64,000 bases of DNA from Micromonospora sp. FIMYZ51 (GTDB taxonomy: Bacteria; Actinomycetota; Actinomycetes; Mycobacteriales; Micromonosporaceae). Location of the stretch: the NCBI RefSeq assembly GCF_038246755.1, contig NZ_CP134706.1, positions 6,947,501 through 7,011,500 of the forward strand, read 5' to 3'. This document shows, piece after piece, positions 32,446 through 41,060 of this stretch; the first letter of the stretch is position 1; each line of letters begins with the position of its first letter. The position numbers and the translations under genes are program-made. Below the pieces are notes generated by a model. The model saw only the letters and a program-made list of their open reading frames with translations, did no database searches and was not told the origin of the DNA.

Positions 32446-35400
32446 GTGCCCCCGTTCAACGTCATACCCCCCGGTGGCCGCCCGCCCTTCGTCGCGGACC
32501 TGCACATCCACTCGAAGTACTCGCGGGCCTGTAGCCGTGACCTGACCCTGCCGAACCTCGGCTGGTGGGCCAGACGCAAGGGCATCGCAGTGCTCGGCAC
32601 CGGCGACTTCACCCACCCCGCCTGGTACGACCACCTGTGCGAGACGCTGCGTCCGGCCGAGCCCGGTCTCTACCGGCTGGGTCCGGAGGCGGAGCGGGAC
32701 ATCGCCCGCCGACTACCGCCGAGGCTGGCCAGCGAGGCGGAGAGCGACCAGGTCCGGTTCATGCTCAGCGTGGAGATCTCTACGATCTACAAGCGGGACG
32801 ACCGGACGCGCAAGGTGCACCACCTGATCTATCTGCCGGATCTGGACGCGGTGGGCCGCTTCAACACCGCACTGGGTCGGATCGGCAACCTCGGCTCCGA
32901 CGGCCGGCCGATTCTCGGTCTGGATTCGCGCGACCTGCTGGAGATCACGCTTGAGGCGAGCGCCGACGGCTATCTCGTGCCGGCGCACATCTGGACCCCG
33001 TGGTTCTCCGCGCTGGGCTCGAAGTCCGGCTTCGACGCGATCGCCGACTGCTACGCCGACCTGGCCGAGCACATCTTCGCGGTGGAGACCGGGCTCTCCT
33101 CCGATCCGGAGATGAACTGGCGGGTCGGCAGCCTGGACAACTACCGGCTGGTCTCCAACTCGGACGCGCACTCACCACCCGCGCTGGCCCGTGAGGCCAC
33201 GGTCTTCGCCTCGCCCCGGGACTACTTCGGCATCCGCGAGGCGTTGCGCACCGGCGACGGGCTGGCCGGCACTGTCGAGTTCTTCCCCGAGGAGGGCAAG
33301 TACCACGCGGACGGCCACCGGCTGTGCGGGGTGAACTGGTCGCCCGAGCAGACCAGGAAGGCCGGCGGACGGTGCCCGGAATGCGGCAAGCCGCTGACGG
33401 TGGGCGTACTGAGCCGGGTCGAGGACCTGGCCGACCGGCCGGAGGGGTACCGGCCGGAACACCGGCCCGAGGTGACGCACCTGATTCAGCTCGCCGAGAT
33501 CCTCGGCGAGATCAACAAGGTCGGCCCGCGCTCGAAGAAGGTCGAGGGGAAGCTCACCGAGTTGGTCGCCGCGCTCGGCCCCGAGCTGGAGATCCTCACC
33601 CGTACGCCGCTTGACGACATCGGTCGGGTCGGTGGGGAACTGCTCGCCGAGGGCATCGGCCGGCTGCGCCGTGGCGAGGTCCGCCGGGTGCCGGGCTACG
33701 ACGGCGAGTACGGCGTGATCACCCTCTTCGACCCGGCCGAGCTGGGCGCTGCCGGTGGCTCGGCGGGACAGGAGACACTCTTCGACGTACCGGTGCCGGC
33801 ACCGCGACGGCCCACGGAGCCGGCGGCGAAACCGGAGGCCAGGGCGAAGCGGCCGGCGGCGAAGGCCGAACCGAAGCGCAAGCCGGCGGCACCGGCACCG
33901 CCGATCGCGCCGCCGCCCTCGCCACACGAGCCGTTCGAGCCGATGCTCGCCGGGATGGAGGAGGTCGGCACCGGCCTGCTCGACCGGCTGGACGCGATGC
34001 AGCGGGTGGCCGCCTCGGCACCCGGCGGCCCGCTGCTGATCGTGGCGGGACCGGGCACCGGCAAGACCCGTACGCTGACCCACCGGATCGCGTACCTCTG
34101 CGCGGAGCTGAACGTCTTTCCCGAGCGTTGCCTGGCGATCACCTTCACCCGGCGGGCCGCCGAGGAGCTGCGGCACCGGCTCGACGGCCTGCTCGGCCCG
34201 GTCGCCGAGGACGTCACGGTGGGCACCTTCCACTCGCTCGGGCTGACCATCCTGCGGGAGAACGCCGACGCCGCCGGCCTGCCGGAGAACTTCCGGATCG
34301 CCGACGACGCCGACCGGACGGCGGCGCGGGCCGAGGCCGGCGACGATCCGGCCCGCTACCTGGCGTTGCTGCGCAAGCAGGGCATGGTCGACCTGGACGA
34401 GCTGCTCACCCTGCCGGTGATGCTGCTGCGGGACGACCACAGGCTGGTGGAGCGATACCGGGATCGCTGGCAGTGGATTTTCGTCGACGAGTACCAGGAC
34501 GTGGACGCGGTGCAGTACGAGCTGCTGCGGCTGCTCAGCCCCGCCGACGGCAACCTGTGTGCGATCGGCGACCCCGACCAGGCCATCTACTCGTTCCGGG
34601 GTGCCGATGTCGGATACTTCCTGCGCTTCTCGCAGGACTTCACCGACGCCCGGCTGGTCCGGCTCAACCGGAACTACCGCTCCTCGGCGCCGATCCTGGC
34701 CGCCGCGGCACAGGCCATCGCGCCGTCGTCGCTGGTCCGGGGCCGGCGGCTGGACCCGGCCCGGCTCGACCCGGAGGCCCCGCTGGTCGGCCGGTACGCC
34801 GCAGCCTCCGTCGCCGACGAGGCCGACTTCGTGGTACGCACCGTCGACGAGTTGGTCGGCGGCCTCTCCCACCGGTCGCTCGACTCGGGCCGTATCGACG
34901 GCCGGTCGACCACGCTCTCCTTCTCGGACATCGCCGTGCTCTACCGGACCGACTCGCAGGCCGCGCCGATCGTGGACGCCCTGTCCCGGGCCAACGTGCC
35001 GGTGCAGAAGCGTTCGCACGACCGGCTGCGGGACCGCCCGGGGGTGGCCGCCATCGCCCGCGAGCTACGGCACGCCTCGGGTCTGGACGGTGCCCTGCCG
35101 GCCCGGGTACGCCTCGCCGGCCAGGTGCTCGCCGAGCGGTTCGCCGTGCCCACCCTGGACGGCTCCGGCGGGGTCCGCCCGTCCGACATCCGCACCGCGG
35201 TCGAGCTGCTGACCCCGTTGGCCCGTCGCTGCGGCGATGACCTGGAGATGTTCCTTTCCCAGCTCGCCACCGGCGCCGAGGTGGACGCACTGGACCCACG
35301 CGCCGAGGCGGTCACCCTGCTGACCCTGCACGCCGCAAAGGGCCTGGAGTTCCCGGTCGTCTTCCTGGTCGGTGCCGAGGACGGGCTGCTGCCGCTGCGC

Positions 35401-35643
35401 TGGCCCGGCAGCACGCCCGACGAGGAGGCGGTGGCCGAGGAACGGCGGTTGTTCTTCGTCGGGTTGACCCGCGCGCAGGACCGCCTCTACGTCAGCCACG
35501 CCGCCCGCCGGAGCAGGCACGGCGCGGAGCGCGACTGCCGACCGTCGCCGTTCCTCGACGTGATCGACCCGGGCCTGTTCGAGCGGATCGGCGACGGTGG
35601 CGGGACCCGGCGGCCGAAGGACCACCAGTTGCGGCTCATCTGA
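32446..35643 (+). CDS. Endonuclease Q-like PHP/zinc nuclease fused to a UvrD-type DNA helicase
   Basis: A 1,065-residue two-part protein. The N-terminal ~410 residues match the endonuclease Q family: PHP metal motifs DLHIHSKYSRA (~residue 18) and SNSDAHSP (~238), the VPAHIWTPWFS segment, and a zinc site GKYHxxxxxxxC...CPECGK (~285-315). Endonuclease Q nicks DNA 5' of deaminated bases. After a Pro/Ala/Lys linker, a superfamily 1 helicase has Walker A GPGTGKT (~535), GTFHSLGL, VDEYQDVD (~680), GDPDQAIYSFRGAD, NRNYRSS and LLTLHAAKGLEFPVV. The helicase half is slightly shorter than UvrD. GTG 32446 has AGGA upstream; ATG 32431 is possible. Joint repair function is inferred. Confidence 0.88.
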   Translation: MPPFNVIPPGGRPPFVADLHIHSKYSRACSRDLTLPNLGWWARRKGIAVLGTGDFTHPAWYDHLCETLRPAEPGLYRLGPEAERDIARRLPPRLASEAESDQVRFMLSVEISTIYKRDDRTRKVHHLIYLPDLDAVGRFNTALGRIGNLGSDGRPILGLDSRDLLEITLEASADGYLVPAHIWTPWFSALGSKSGFDAIADCYADLAEHIFAVETGLSSDPEMNWRVGSLDNYRLVSNSDAHSPPALAREATVFASPRDYFGIREALRTGDGLAGTVEFFPEEGKYHADGHRLCGVNWSPEQTRKAGGRCPECGKPLTVGVLSRVEDLADRPEGYRPEHRPEVTHLIQLAEILGEINKVGPRSKKVEGKLTELVAALGPELEILTRTPLDDIGRVGGELLAEGIGRLRRGEVRRVPGYDGEYGVITLFDPAELGAAGGSAGQETLFDVPVPAPRRPTEPAAKPEARAKRPAAKAEPKRKPAAPAPPIAPPPSPHEPFEPMLAGMEEVGTGLLDRLDAMQRVAASAPGGPLLIVAGPGTGKTRTLTHRIAYLCAELNVFPERCLAITFTRRAAEELRHRLDGLLGPVAEDVTVGTFHSLGLTILRENADAAGLPENFRIADDADRTAARAEAGDDPARYLALLRKQGMVDLDELLTLPVMLLRDDHRLVERYRDRWQWIFVDEYQDVDAVQYELLRLLSPADGNLCAIGDPDQAIYSFRGADVGYFLRFSQDFTDARLVRLNRNYRSSAPILAAAAQAIAPSSLVRGRRLDPARLDPEAPLVGRYAAASVADEADFVVRTVDELVGGLSHRSLDSGRIDGRSTTLSFSDIAVLYRTDSQAAPIVDALSRANVPVQKRSHDRLRDRPGVAAIARELRHASGLDGALPARVRLAGQVLAERFAVPTLDGSGGVRPSDIRTAVELLTPLARRCGDDLEMFLSQLATGAEVDALDPRAEAVTLLTLHAAKGLEFPVVFLVGAEDGLLPLRWPGSTPDEEAVAEERRLFFVGLTRAQDRLYVSHAARRSRHGAERDCRPSPFLDVIDPGLFERIGDGGGTRRPKDHQLRLI

Positions 35644-35748
35644 CCTGCGGTCTGTCGCCTCAGCGGCGTGGTCGGGCAGGTTACGGTGACGTGGGCGACG
35701 GTCTTCGATAAGCCGCCGATCTTCCATCGTTGGCGCAGGAGGGTGTGC

Positions 35749-36585
35749 ATGGCGAACTACGGCTCCCCGGGCGGTGGCCCACACCCGTGGCACGATCCGC
35801 GTCCCGGTGAGGCCCACGACCCGCGCCAGAGCTACCGCCCGGAGCAGAGCTACGGACCCGAACAGGGTTACCGCCCGGAGCAGGGCTACGGCTCAGAGCA
35901 GGGCTACGGACCCGAACAGGGTTACCGCCCGGAGCAGGGCTACGGCTCAGAGCAGGGCTACGGTCGGGGCCAGGTCTACGGTGGCGGGCCGCATGGCTCC
36001 GCCGGGCCGCCGTACGGCAGCGGCCCGCCGGGGTCCGCGTACCCCGGCGGGCAGCAGGGGCCTGGCCGGCCCGGGCCGGAGTACGACGCGGCGAGCGCGT
36101 ACGCGGGCCAGCCGACGCCACCGGGGCGCAGGCGCGGACGCGGCCTGGTGCTGGCCGCGGTGGGGGCGGCCCTGGTGTTGATCCTCGCCGGTGGTACCGC
36201 GTTCTACCTGTTCGCCGGGGACGATGAGCCGCCGACGACGGTGGCCGCGCCAACCGAGGTGCCGGTGCCGACGACCGGCACCCTGGAGGAGGACGAGGAG
36301 GTTGGGCCGAGCGACCCGGCCGCCAGTTCATCGGCCGATCCCCGGTTCGTGGAACCCGGCCAGTGCGTCCGCAACGACGCGCCAGCCGGCGCCAAGCCCA
36401 GGCTGTTGATCAGCGACTGTGCCCCGAAATCGTACGAGGTACTGCGCCGCTTCGACGGCAAGACCAGCGGTGAGAAGGACGCCGAGGCGAAGTGCAGCCG
36501 GGTGGACGGTTACACGAACTGGTACTTCTACGACAGCGAGCTGGACTCGCTGGACTTCGTGCTCTGCCTCAAGCAGCGCGACTGA
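35749..36585 (+). CDS. LppU/SCO3897-like protein with Y(G/R)PEQG repeats
   Basis: The 278-residue protein begins with a disordered segment (residues ~1-120) rich in hexapeptides such as GYRPEQ, GYGSEQ and GYGPEQ. One transmembrane helix follows (GLVLAAVGAALVLILAGGTAFYLF). The extracellular ~80 residues have four Cys (GQCVRNDA, ISDCAPKS, AKCSRV, VLCLKQRD), the pattern of the LppU/SCO3897 family. ATG 35749 has a strong AGGAGGG site, which decides it over upstream starts. A strong terminator follows. Its function is unknown; localisation at the cell surface is inferred. Confidence 0.82.
   Translation: MANYGSPGGGPHPWHDPRPGEAHDPRQSYRPEQSYGPEQGYRPEQGYGSEQGYGPEQGYRPEQGYGSEQGYGRGQVYGGGPHGSAGPPYGSGPPGSAYPGGQQGPGRPGPEYDAASAYAGQPTPPGRRRGRGLVLAAVGAALVLILAGGTAFYLFAGDDEPPTTVAAPTEVPVPTTGTLEEDEEVGPSDPAASSSADPRFVEPGQCVRNDAPAGAKPRLLISDCAPKSYEVLRRFDGKTSGEKDAEAKCSRVDGYTNWYFYDSELDSLDFVLCLKQRD
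35825..35966 (+). repeat. 18-nt in-frame repeat encoding (G/S)Y(R/G)(P/S)EQ hexapeptides
   Basis: About eight 18-nt units occur in the N-terminal coding part of the LppU-like gene. A higher-order 54-nt block (GYGSEQ-GYGPEQ-GYRPEQ) is partly duplicated, indicating recent expansion by slippage or unequal exchange. Confidence 0.85.
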
Positions 36586-36599
36586 CCGCTCGATTGATG

Positions 36600-36643
36600 A
36601 AACTAGTGCTGTCTAGCGTCCAGGCTAGACAGCACTAGTTTTT
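36600..36643 (+). terminator. Strong rho-independent terminator after the LppU-like gene
   Basis: A perfect 17-bp stem, AACTAGTGCTGTCTAGC at 36601-36617 and its complement at 36624-36640, has a 6-base loop and is followed by TTT. It is unusually AT-rich for this genome and contains four CTAG tetramers. Confidence 0.9.
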
Positions 36644-36677
36644 GGTCGAGGGCCGACACGCCGATAGCCCCGTCTAT

Positions 36678-36703
36678 CCATCTCTAGCCCCTCGGCTAGA
36701 TGG
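36678..36703 (+). promoter_or_regulatory. Imperfect palindrome upstream of the AAA ATPase gene
   Basis: CCATCTCTAGCC and GGCTAGATGG face each other across CCTC, ending 18 bases before the ATPase start. With GATACTCT just after it, this could be an operator over a leaderless promoter. It is again CTAG-containing, like the preceding terminator. Confidence 0.4.
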
Positions 36704-36721
36704 CCCGATACTCTGCGATTC

Positions 36722-37957
36722 GTGGATCCGGTCCGCAACCCGTACGCCCCGGGCGCCGGCCAGCGCCCGCCCGAACTGGCCGGGCGGGGGCGTGAGCTGG
36801 ACGTCTTCGACATCGTGCTGGAACGGATCGCCCGAGGCCGCCCAGAGCGGAGCCTGATGCTCACCGGGTTACGCGGAGTCGGCAAGACCGTCCTGCTCAA
36901 CACCCTGCGCTCGCAGGCGATCAACCGTCTCTGGGGCAGCGGCAAGATCGAAGCGCGGCCCGAGCAGTCGCTACGCCGGCCGATCGCCGCCGCCCTGCAC
37001 ATGGCCGTCCGGGAACTCGCCCCCCGGCATCGCGCACCGGATCGGATCGACGCGTTCCTCGGTGTGCTCAAGGCGTTCGCTCAACGGGACACCCCGGCCG
37101 GACGCGGCGTACCGAAGCTGCGCGACCGGTGGCAGCCCGGCATCGACGTACCGGCCGCCTCCGGACGCGCCGACTCCGGCGACATCGAGATCGACCTGGT
37201 GGAACTGCTCACCGACGCCGCCTCGGTCGCCAGCGACGTGGGCACCGGCGTGGCCATCTTCATCGACGAGATGCAGGATCTCGGGCCGGAGGACGTCTCG
37301 GCGCTCTGCGCCGCGTGTCACGAACTCTCCCAACTCGGCGCACCGCTGATCGTGGTCGGTGCCGGCCTGCCGCATTTGCCGGCCGTGCTGAGCGCGGCCA
37401 AGTCGTACTCCGAGCGGTTGTTCCGCTACCAGCGCATCGACCGGCTCGACCGGCTCGCCGCCGACCAGGCACTCTGCGCGCCGGCCGAGCGCGAGGACGT
37501 GGCGTACGAGGCCAAGGCACTCGACCTGCTCTACGAGAAGTCCGGCGGGTATCCGTACTTCGTCCAGGCGTACGGGAAGGCCACCTGGGACCATGCCCCG
37601 CGCTCGCCGATCACCGTGGCCGACGTCCGGGTCGCCGCACCGGAGGCCGAGGCCGAGTTGGCCGTCGGCTTCTTCGGCTCCCGATTCGAGCGGGCCACCC
37701 CGGCCGAACGCGAGTACATGCGGGCGATGGCCACACTTTCGCGTGTCGAGGCGGCGACCGACGGCGGTGGCCGGGACGACATGGACGCGGCGGTACCGAC
37801 CGCCGAGATCGCCCGGGCCCTGGGCCGCAAGCCGGCCAGCCTCTCCCCGGCCCGGGACGCGCTGATCAAGAAAGGGCTGATCTACTCCGGGGAGCGCGGC
37901 ACGGTCGCCTTCACCGTCCCGCACTTCGGCCGCTACCTGCGTACCCAGCCGGCCTGA
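36722..37957 (+). CDS. AAA ATPase (ORC/STAND-like), unknown function
   Basis: A 411-residue soluble ATPase. A short N terminus (RNPYAPGAGQRPPELAGRGREL) is followed by Walker A LTGLRGVGKTVLL and Walker B GVAIFIDEMQDL. Sensor-like segments IVVGAGLPHLP and YFVQAYG follow, and the C terminus has a winged-helix-like region (EIARALGRKPASLSPARDALIKKGLIYS). This is the general plan of AAA_16/ORC-like NTPases. GTG 36722 lies close to a possible -10 (GATACT), so the mRNA may be leaderless. No partner gene is obvious; a DNA-linked or signalling role would be guesswork. Confidence 0.8.
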   Translation: MDPVRNPYAPGAGQRPPELAGRGRELDVFDIVLERIARGRPERSLMLTGLRGVGKTVLLNTLRSQAINRLWGSGKIEARPEQSLRRPIAAALHMAVRELAPRHRAPDRIDAFLGVLKAFAQRDTPAGRGVPKLRDRWQPGIDVPAASGRADSGDIEIDLVELLTDAASVASDVGTGVAIFIDEMQDLGPEDVSALCAACHELSQLGAPLIVVGAGLPHLPAVLSAAKSYSERLFRYQRIDRLDRLAADQALCAPAEREDVAYEAKALDLLYEKSGGYPYFVQAYGKATWDHAPRSPITVADVRVAAPEAEAELAVGFFGSRFERATPAEREYMRAMATLSRVEAATDGGGRDDMDAAVPTAEIARALGRKPASLSPARDALIKKGLIYSGERGTVAFTVPHFGRYLRTQPA

Positions 37958-38053
37958 ACGCAGGTGGCCGGGCGCGGCGGGTGCTGCGCCACCGGCACGG
38001 CGGGATCAGCCGCCCGAGTCGGCCAACTCGGCACCGTCCCGCCCGGGTCTGGC

Positions 38054-39508
38054 TCAGGGCTGGCGGCTGAGTCGCCGGGCGAGCGCGCGGCTGCGCCGCA
38101 GCGCGGACTGCACGGGTACGGGCAGCCGCCGTACGGCGGACGGAACCGGGGGACGCTCGCCGGCCGCCAGGCCCTCGCGCGGCGCGGTGGTGTGCGGGAA
38201 CGGGAACTCCGGCTTGTGCTTCTTGCGCAGCGCACGGACACCGCCAAGCGAGTAGAGCTCCGCCATCCGGGCGCTGATCCGCTCCCGCGCCTCGGGGTCG
38301 CTGGTCATCAGCGTGGTGACGGCCGGCGGGAGCCCGGCGGCGTCCAGCCGCGCGTCGTAACCGGGGTTGGCCTTGCCCGGTTGGAAGATGTGCTCGATGC
38401 CGTTGCGCTCCAGGAAGCTGGCGAAGCGGTCCCAGCGCTCCGCCTGCCCGGCGTTGAAAGCGGTGTAGTCGGCCTCGGCGTACAGCTCGGCGGCGTCCAC
38501 GTCCGGGCTCACGTCGGGGAGCAGGCGGTGCGGGATGTCGTGGTACCGGGCCAGCTCCAGGGTCCGGCTGTCGTGCGCCAGGACGAACGCGGGCGTGCCG
38601 GCGGCCAGCGCCGCGATGTTGCCGTGGATCCGGGTGCCGAAGGAGAACTCCTGCTCGGCGAGGTAGCGCATCCAGGTCCAGCCGTCGACGAAGAACCGGA
38701 TGCGGTCCTCCCGGTAGAGCTGGTGACCGCGGTGGTGCGGCAGCCCCGCCCGGACCTTCTCCGGGTGGCTGCCCCACAGCAGCAGTTCGAGAACCTCGTC
38801 GCCCTGCGGCACGTAGACCATGTTCGGGTAGCGCTCGGCGTGCCGGGTGCCGATCTTGTCCATCAGGTAGACGTACGGCGAGATGTTGATCGTGAAGCGG
38901 CTCTCCCGTGTGATCCCGGCCACCCGCTTGGTGATTTGCAGGTCCGGGCCGTCGCGGAACAGCGACGGGCAGCCGACCACGTCGACCACGTCGTCACCGA
39001 AGCCCAGCTCGGCGAGGTAGTTGCGGGTGAACTCGCCGCGCACGCCGATCGTCGCCGACCGTTCGAGCACCGCGCGCACGAACCGCCGCACTGCCACCCG
39101 CAGCTCGTCGGTGGGCGGCGGGAACGGATCGGCGAGGCTCCGTGGCCCGCCCGCGACGCCCACACCGACCACCACGACCGGGATCCGCAGCCTCTCGATC
39201 ACCCAGGTGAGACGCTTGAGATTCTCCAGGAAGCTCATCCGGAACGCGTTGGCCAGCGGCACCACGAACAGGTCGAACTGCTCGTTGATGCGGTCCACGT
39301 ACGCCTGGTCCACGCCAGGCCGTTCGCTCAGGAAAGAGTTGGAGACGATCTCGTTCCCGGGCACGCTGATCAGCTTGTGCACCGCCTCGGTGAAGACGAG
39401 GTTGCCCACGTTGCGCCCGAAGATGCCGTGCTTGTAGAGCGCGAGGGAGAGCTCCGGGCTGACCGGGGTGAACGGGTCCTTGGCAGAGCGCAGCAGGACG
39501 CGGGTCAT
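38054..39508 (-). CDS. Polysaccharide pyruvyl transferase family protein
   Basis: The 484-residue protein reads as a PF04230-type enzyme: N-terminal FGRNVGNLVFTEAV, VVVVGVGVAGGPRSL, VRGEFTRNYLAELG, and the C-terminal ligand region EFSFGTRIHGNIAALAAGTPAFVLAHDSRTLELARYH, whose GxRxHG motif is diagnostic. Family members add pyruvate ketals to cell-surface glycans. The basic C-terminal tail (SALRRSRALARRLSRQP) is extra. No glycan gene cluster surrounds it, so the acceptor cannot be named. ATG 39508 is unambiguous. Confidence 0.87.
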   Translation of the reverse strand: MTRVLLRSAKDPFTPVSPELSLALYKHGIFGRNVGNLVFTEAVHKLISVPGNEIVSNSFLSERPGVDQAYVDRINEQFDLFVVPLANAFRMSFLENLKRLTWVIERLRIPVVVVGVGVAGGPRSLADPFPPPTDELRVAVRRFVRAVLERSATIGVRGEFTRNYLAELGFGDDVVDVVGCPSLFRDGPDLQITKRVAGITRESRFTINISPYVYLMDKIGTRHAERYPNMVYVPQGDEVLELLLWGSHPEKVRAGLPHHRGHQLYREDRIRFFVDGWTWMRYLAEQEFSFGTRIHGNIAALAAGTPAFVLAHDSRTLELARYHDIPHRLLPDVSPDVDAAELYAEADYTAFNAGQAERWDRFASFLERNGIEHIFQPGKANPGYDARLDAAGLPPAVTTLMTSDPEARERISARMAELYSLGGVRALRKKHKPEFPFPHTTAPREGLAAGERPPVPSAVRRLPVPVQSALRRSRALARRLSRQP

Positions 39509-39630
39509 CGGCTCGGAGCCTCCAGGCTGGGAATGGTGCGTCAGCGTGAGTTTTCGATGCTAGCGCCCGCGCCGCCGGTGCCGCCAGCTACGCGCAGAGT
39601 GCCGGTCCGCAACCGGTCGGTGATCGTTGA

Positions 39631-40176
39631 TCAGACCTTCGACCAGGGCGGCGGGAAGATCACGTCGCCCTGGGGTGGGGCCGGCTCGCCGCTGGTCGAC
39701 GGCGGCAGCGCCAGGGCCTGCCACGGCTCGCCCAGGCCCGACCAGGGACTGGTCAGGCCCATCCGATCGGCCCGGCTGAAGCCGAACCGCCGGTAGTAGC
39801 CGGGATCACCGAGCACCACGATCAACTGCTCGCCCAGTTCCGTGGCCGCCTCCAGGGCGGCCTGCACCACGGCGGCGCCGAGCCCGATCCGCTGCCGATG
39901 CGGAGCCACCGCCACCGGGCCGAGGGCGAGTGCCGGGCGGCTGCCCCCGTCCGAGCGGACCAGCACCCGGGTGAGCAGGGCGTAGCCGACGATCTCACCG
40001 CCGTACTCGGCGACCATCGCCAGCTCCGGCAGCCAGGCGTCGCTGCCGCGCAACTCGTCGACGAGCCGCACCTCGGGCGGCGTGGCCACGTCGGGGCGGG
40101 CGAACGCGGCGGCCAGCACCCGGCGGATCGCGCCGGTGTCGGCCGGATCCTCGGGGCGCAGTCGCAGCGTCGTCAC
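39631..40176 (-). CDS. GNAT family N-acetyltransferase
   Basis: The 181-residue protein has LRPEDPADTGAIRRVL at the start. The acetyl-CoA-binding segment is LGPVAVAPHRQRIGLGAAVVQAAL (a Q/RxxGxG/A-type site), and VVLGDPGYYRRFGFSRA is the signature of the YhbS-like subfamily. The substrate is unknown. GTG 40176 is the start. It is divergent from the DoxX gene, with a 135-base intergenic region that holds no recognisable element. Confidence 0.88.
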   Translation of the reverse strand: MTTLRLRPEDPADTGAIRRVLAAAFARPDVATPPEVRLVDELRGSDAWLPELAMVAEYGGEIVGYALLTRVLVRSDGGSRPALALGPVAVAPHRQRIGLGAAVVQAALEAATELGEQLIVVLGDPGYYRRFGFSRADRMGLTSPWSGLGEPWQALALPPSTSGEPAPPQGDVIFPPPWSKV

Positions 40177-40311
40177 GCGCCGAGGTTACTCCCTGTGGCG
40201 CGTCCATCCGAGACGGTCCCGGCAGCCCGGCGTGGCGCTGCACCCCACTCGATCGATCGACCTCGGCCATTGCAGGGTATAGCGCGGCCCTGGACAGGGT
40301 ATGACTGGTCC

Positions 40312-40857
40312 ATGAAGCCCGTACGGTCCCTAGCCCGCGCCATGTTGAGCGGCATCTTCGTGGTCAGCGGTGCCCGCAACTTCGCCAACCCCGGCCGCCT
40401 GGTGCCCGCCGCGAAGCCGATCACCGATCGGGTGACGCCGCTGCTGGAGCGGACGGACCGGCGCATTCCCACCGACACCGAGACGCTGATCCGGGCCAAC
40501 TCCGCAGTTCAGGTCGGTGCCGGGCTGATGTTGGCCACCGGCAGGTTCAGCCGGCCGGCGGCCCTGGCCCTCGCCGGCACGCTGATCCCGGTGACCCTTG
40601 CCGGGCATCCCTTCTGGAACAACGACGACCCGGTACAGCGGAGCAACAACCAGGTCCACTTCCTGAAGAACCTCGGTCTCCTTGGTGGGTTGTTGCTGGC
40701 TGCGGCGGACACCGAGGGCAAGCCGGGGCTACGCTGGCGGGCCGGACATCGCATCGGCCACTCGCGACGGTCCGTGCGGCGTGCCGTCCGAACCGCCCGC
40801 CGCGAGGCCCGCATCGCCGTCCGGTCGGCCTCCACCGCTCGTCGCATCCCAGGCTGA
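40312..40857 (+). CDS. DoxX family membrane protein
   Basis: The 181-residue protein has three to four hydrophobic segments (LARAMLSGIFVVSGARNFA, VQVGAGLMLATGRF, ALALAGTLIPVTLAGH, LKNLGLLGGLLLAAA). The WNNDDPVQRSNNQVHFLKNL region before the last helix is typical of actinobacterial DoxX proteins. A basic tail of ~45 residues follows (RSVRRAVRTARREAR). The ATG at 40312 was chosen as the family start. DoxX proteins are linked to redox or thiol stress in mycobacteria, but no such role is shown here. Confidence 0.85.
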   Translation: MKPVRSLARAMLSGIFVVSGARNFANPGRLVPAAKPITDRVTPLLERTDRRIPTDTETLIRANSAVQVGAGLMLATGRFSRPAALALAGTLIPVTLAGHPFWNNDDPVQRSNNQVHFLKNLGLLGGLLLAAADTEGKPGLRWRAGHRIGHSRRSVRRAVRTARREARIAVRSASTARRIPG

Positions 40858-41060
40858 GCTGGGATTATCCACCCCTGCCCCCCGCTAAGGCCGCGAATTA
40901 CCTGAACCGCCCGCTAGGCGTTAACGCGGTGGAAATGTCAAAAGAGTGTGTGGGATCGGACACGGTCGCATAACGCGGGAGGCATGACGTGAGGCGCCGT
41001 TCTAGGCTCCCTACCGGACCTGGACGGGTAGGACGACCTTGGTACGGGGGTGGCCACGCC

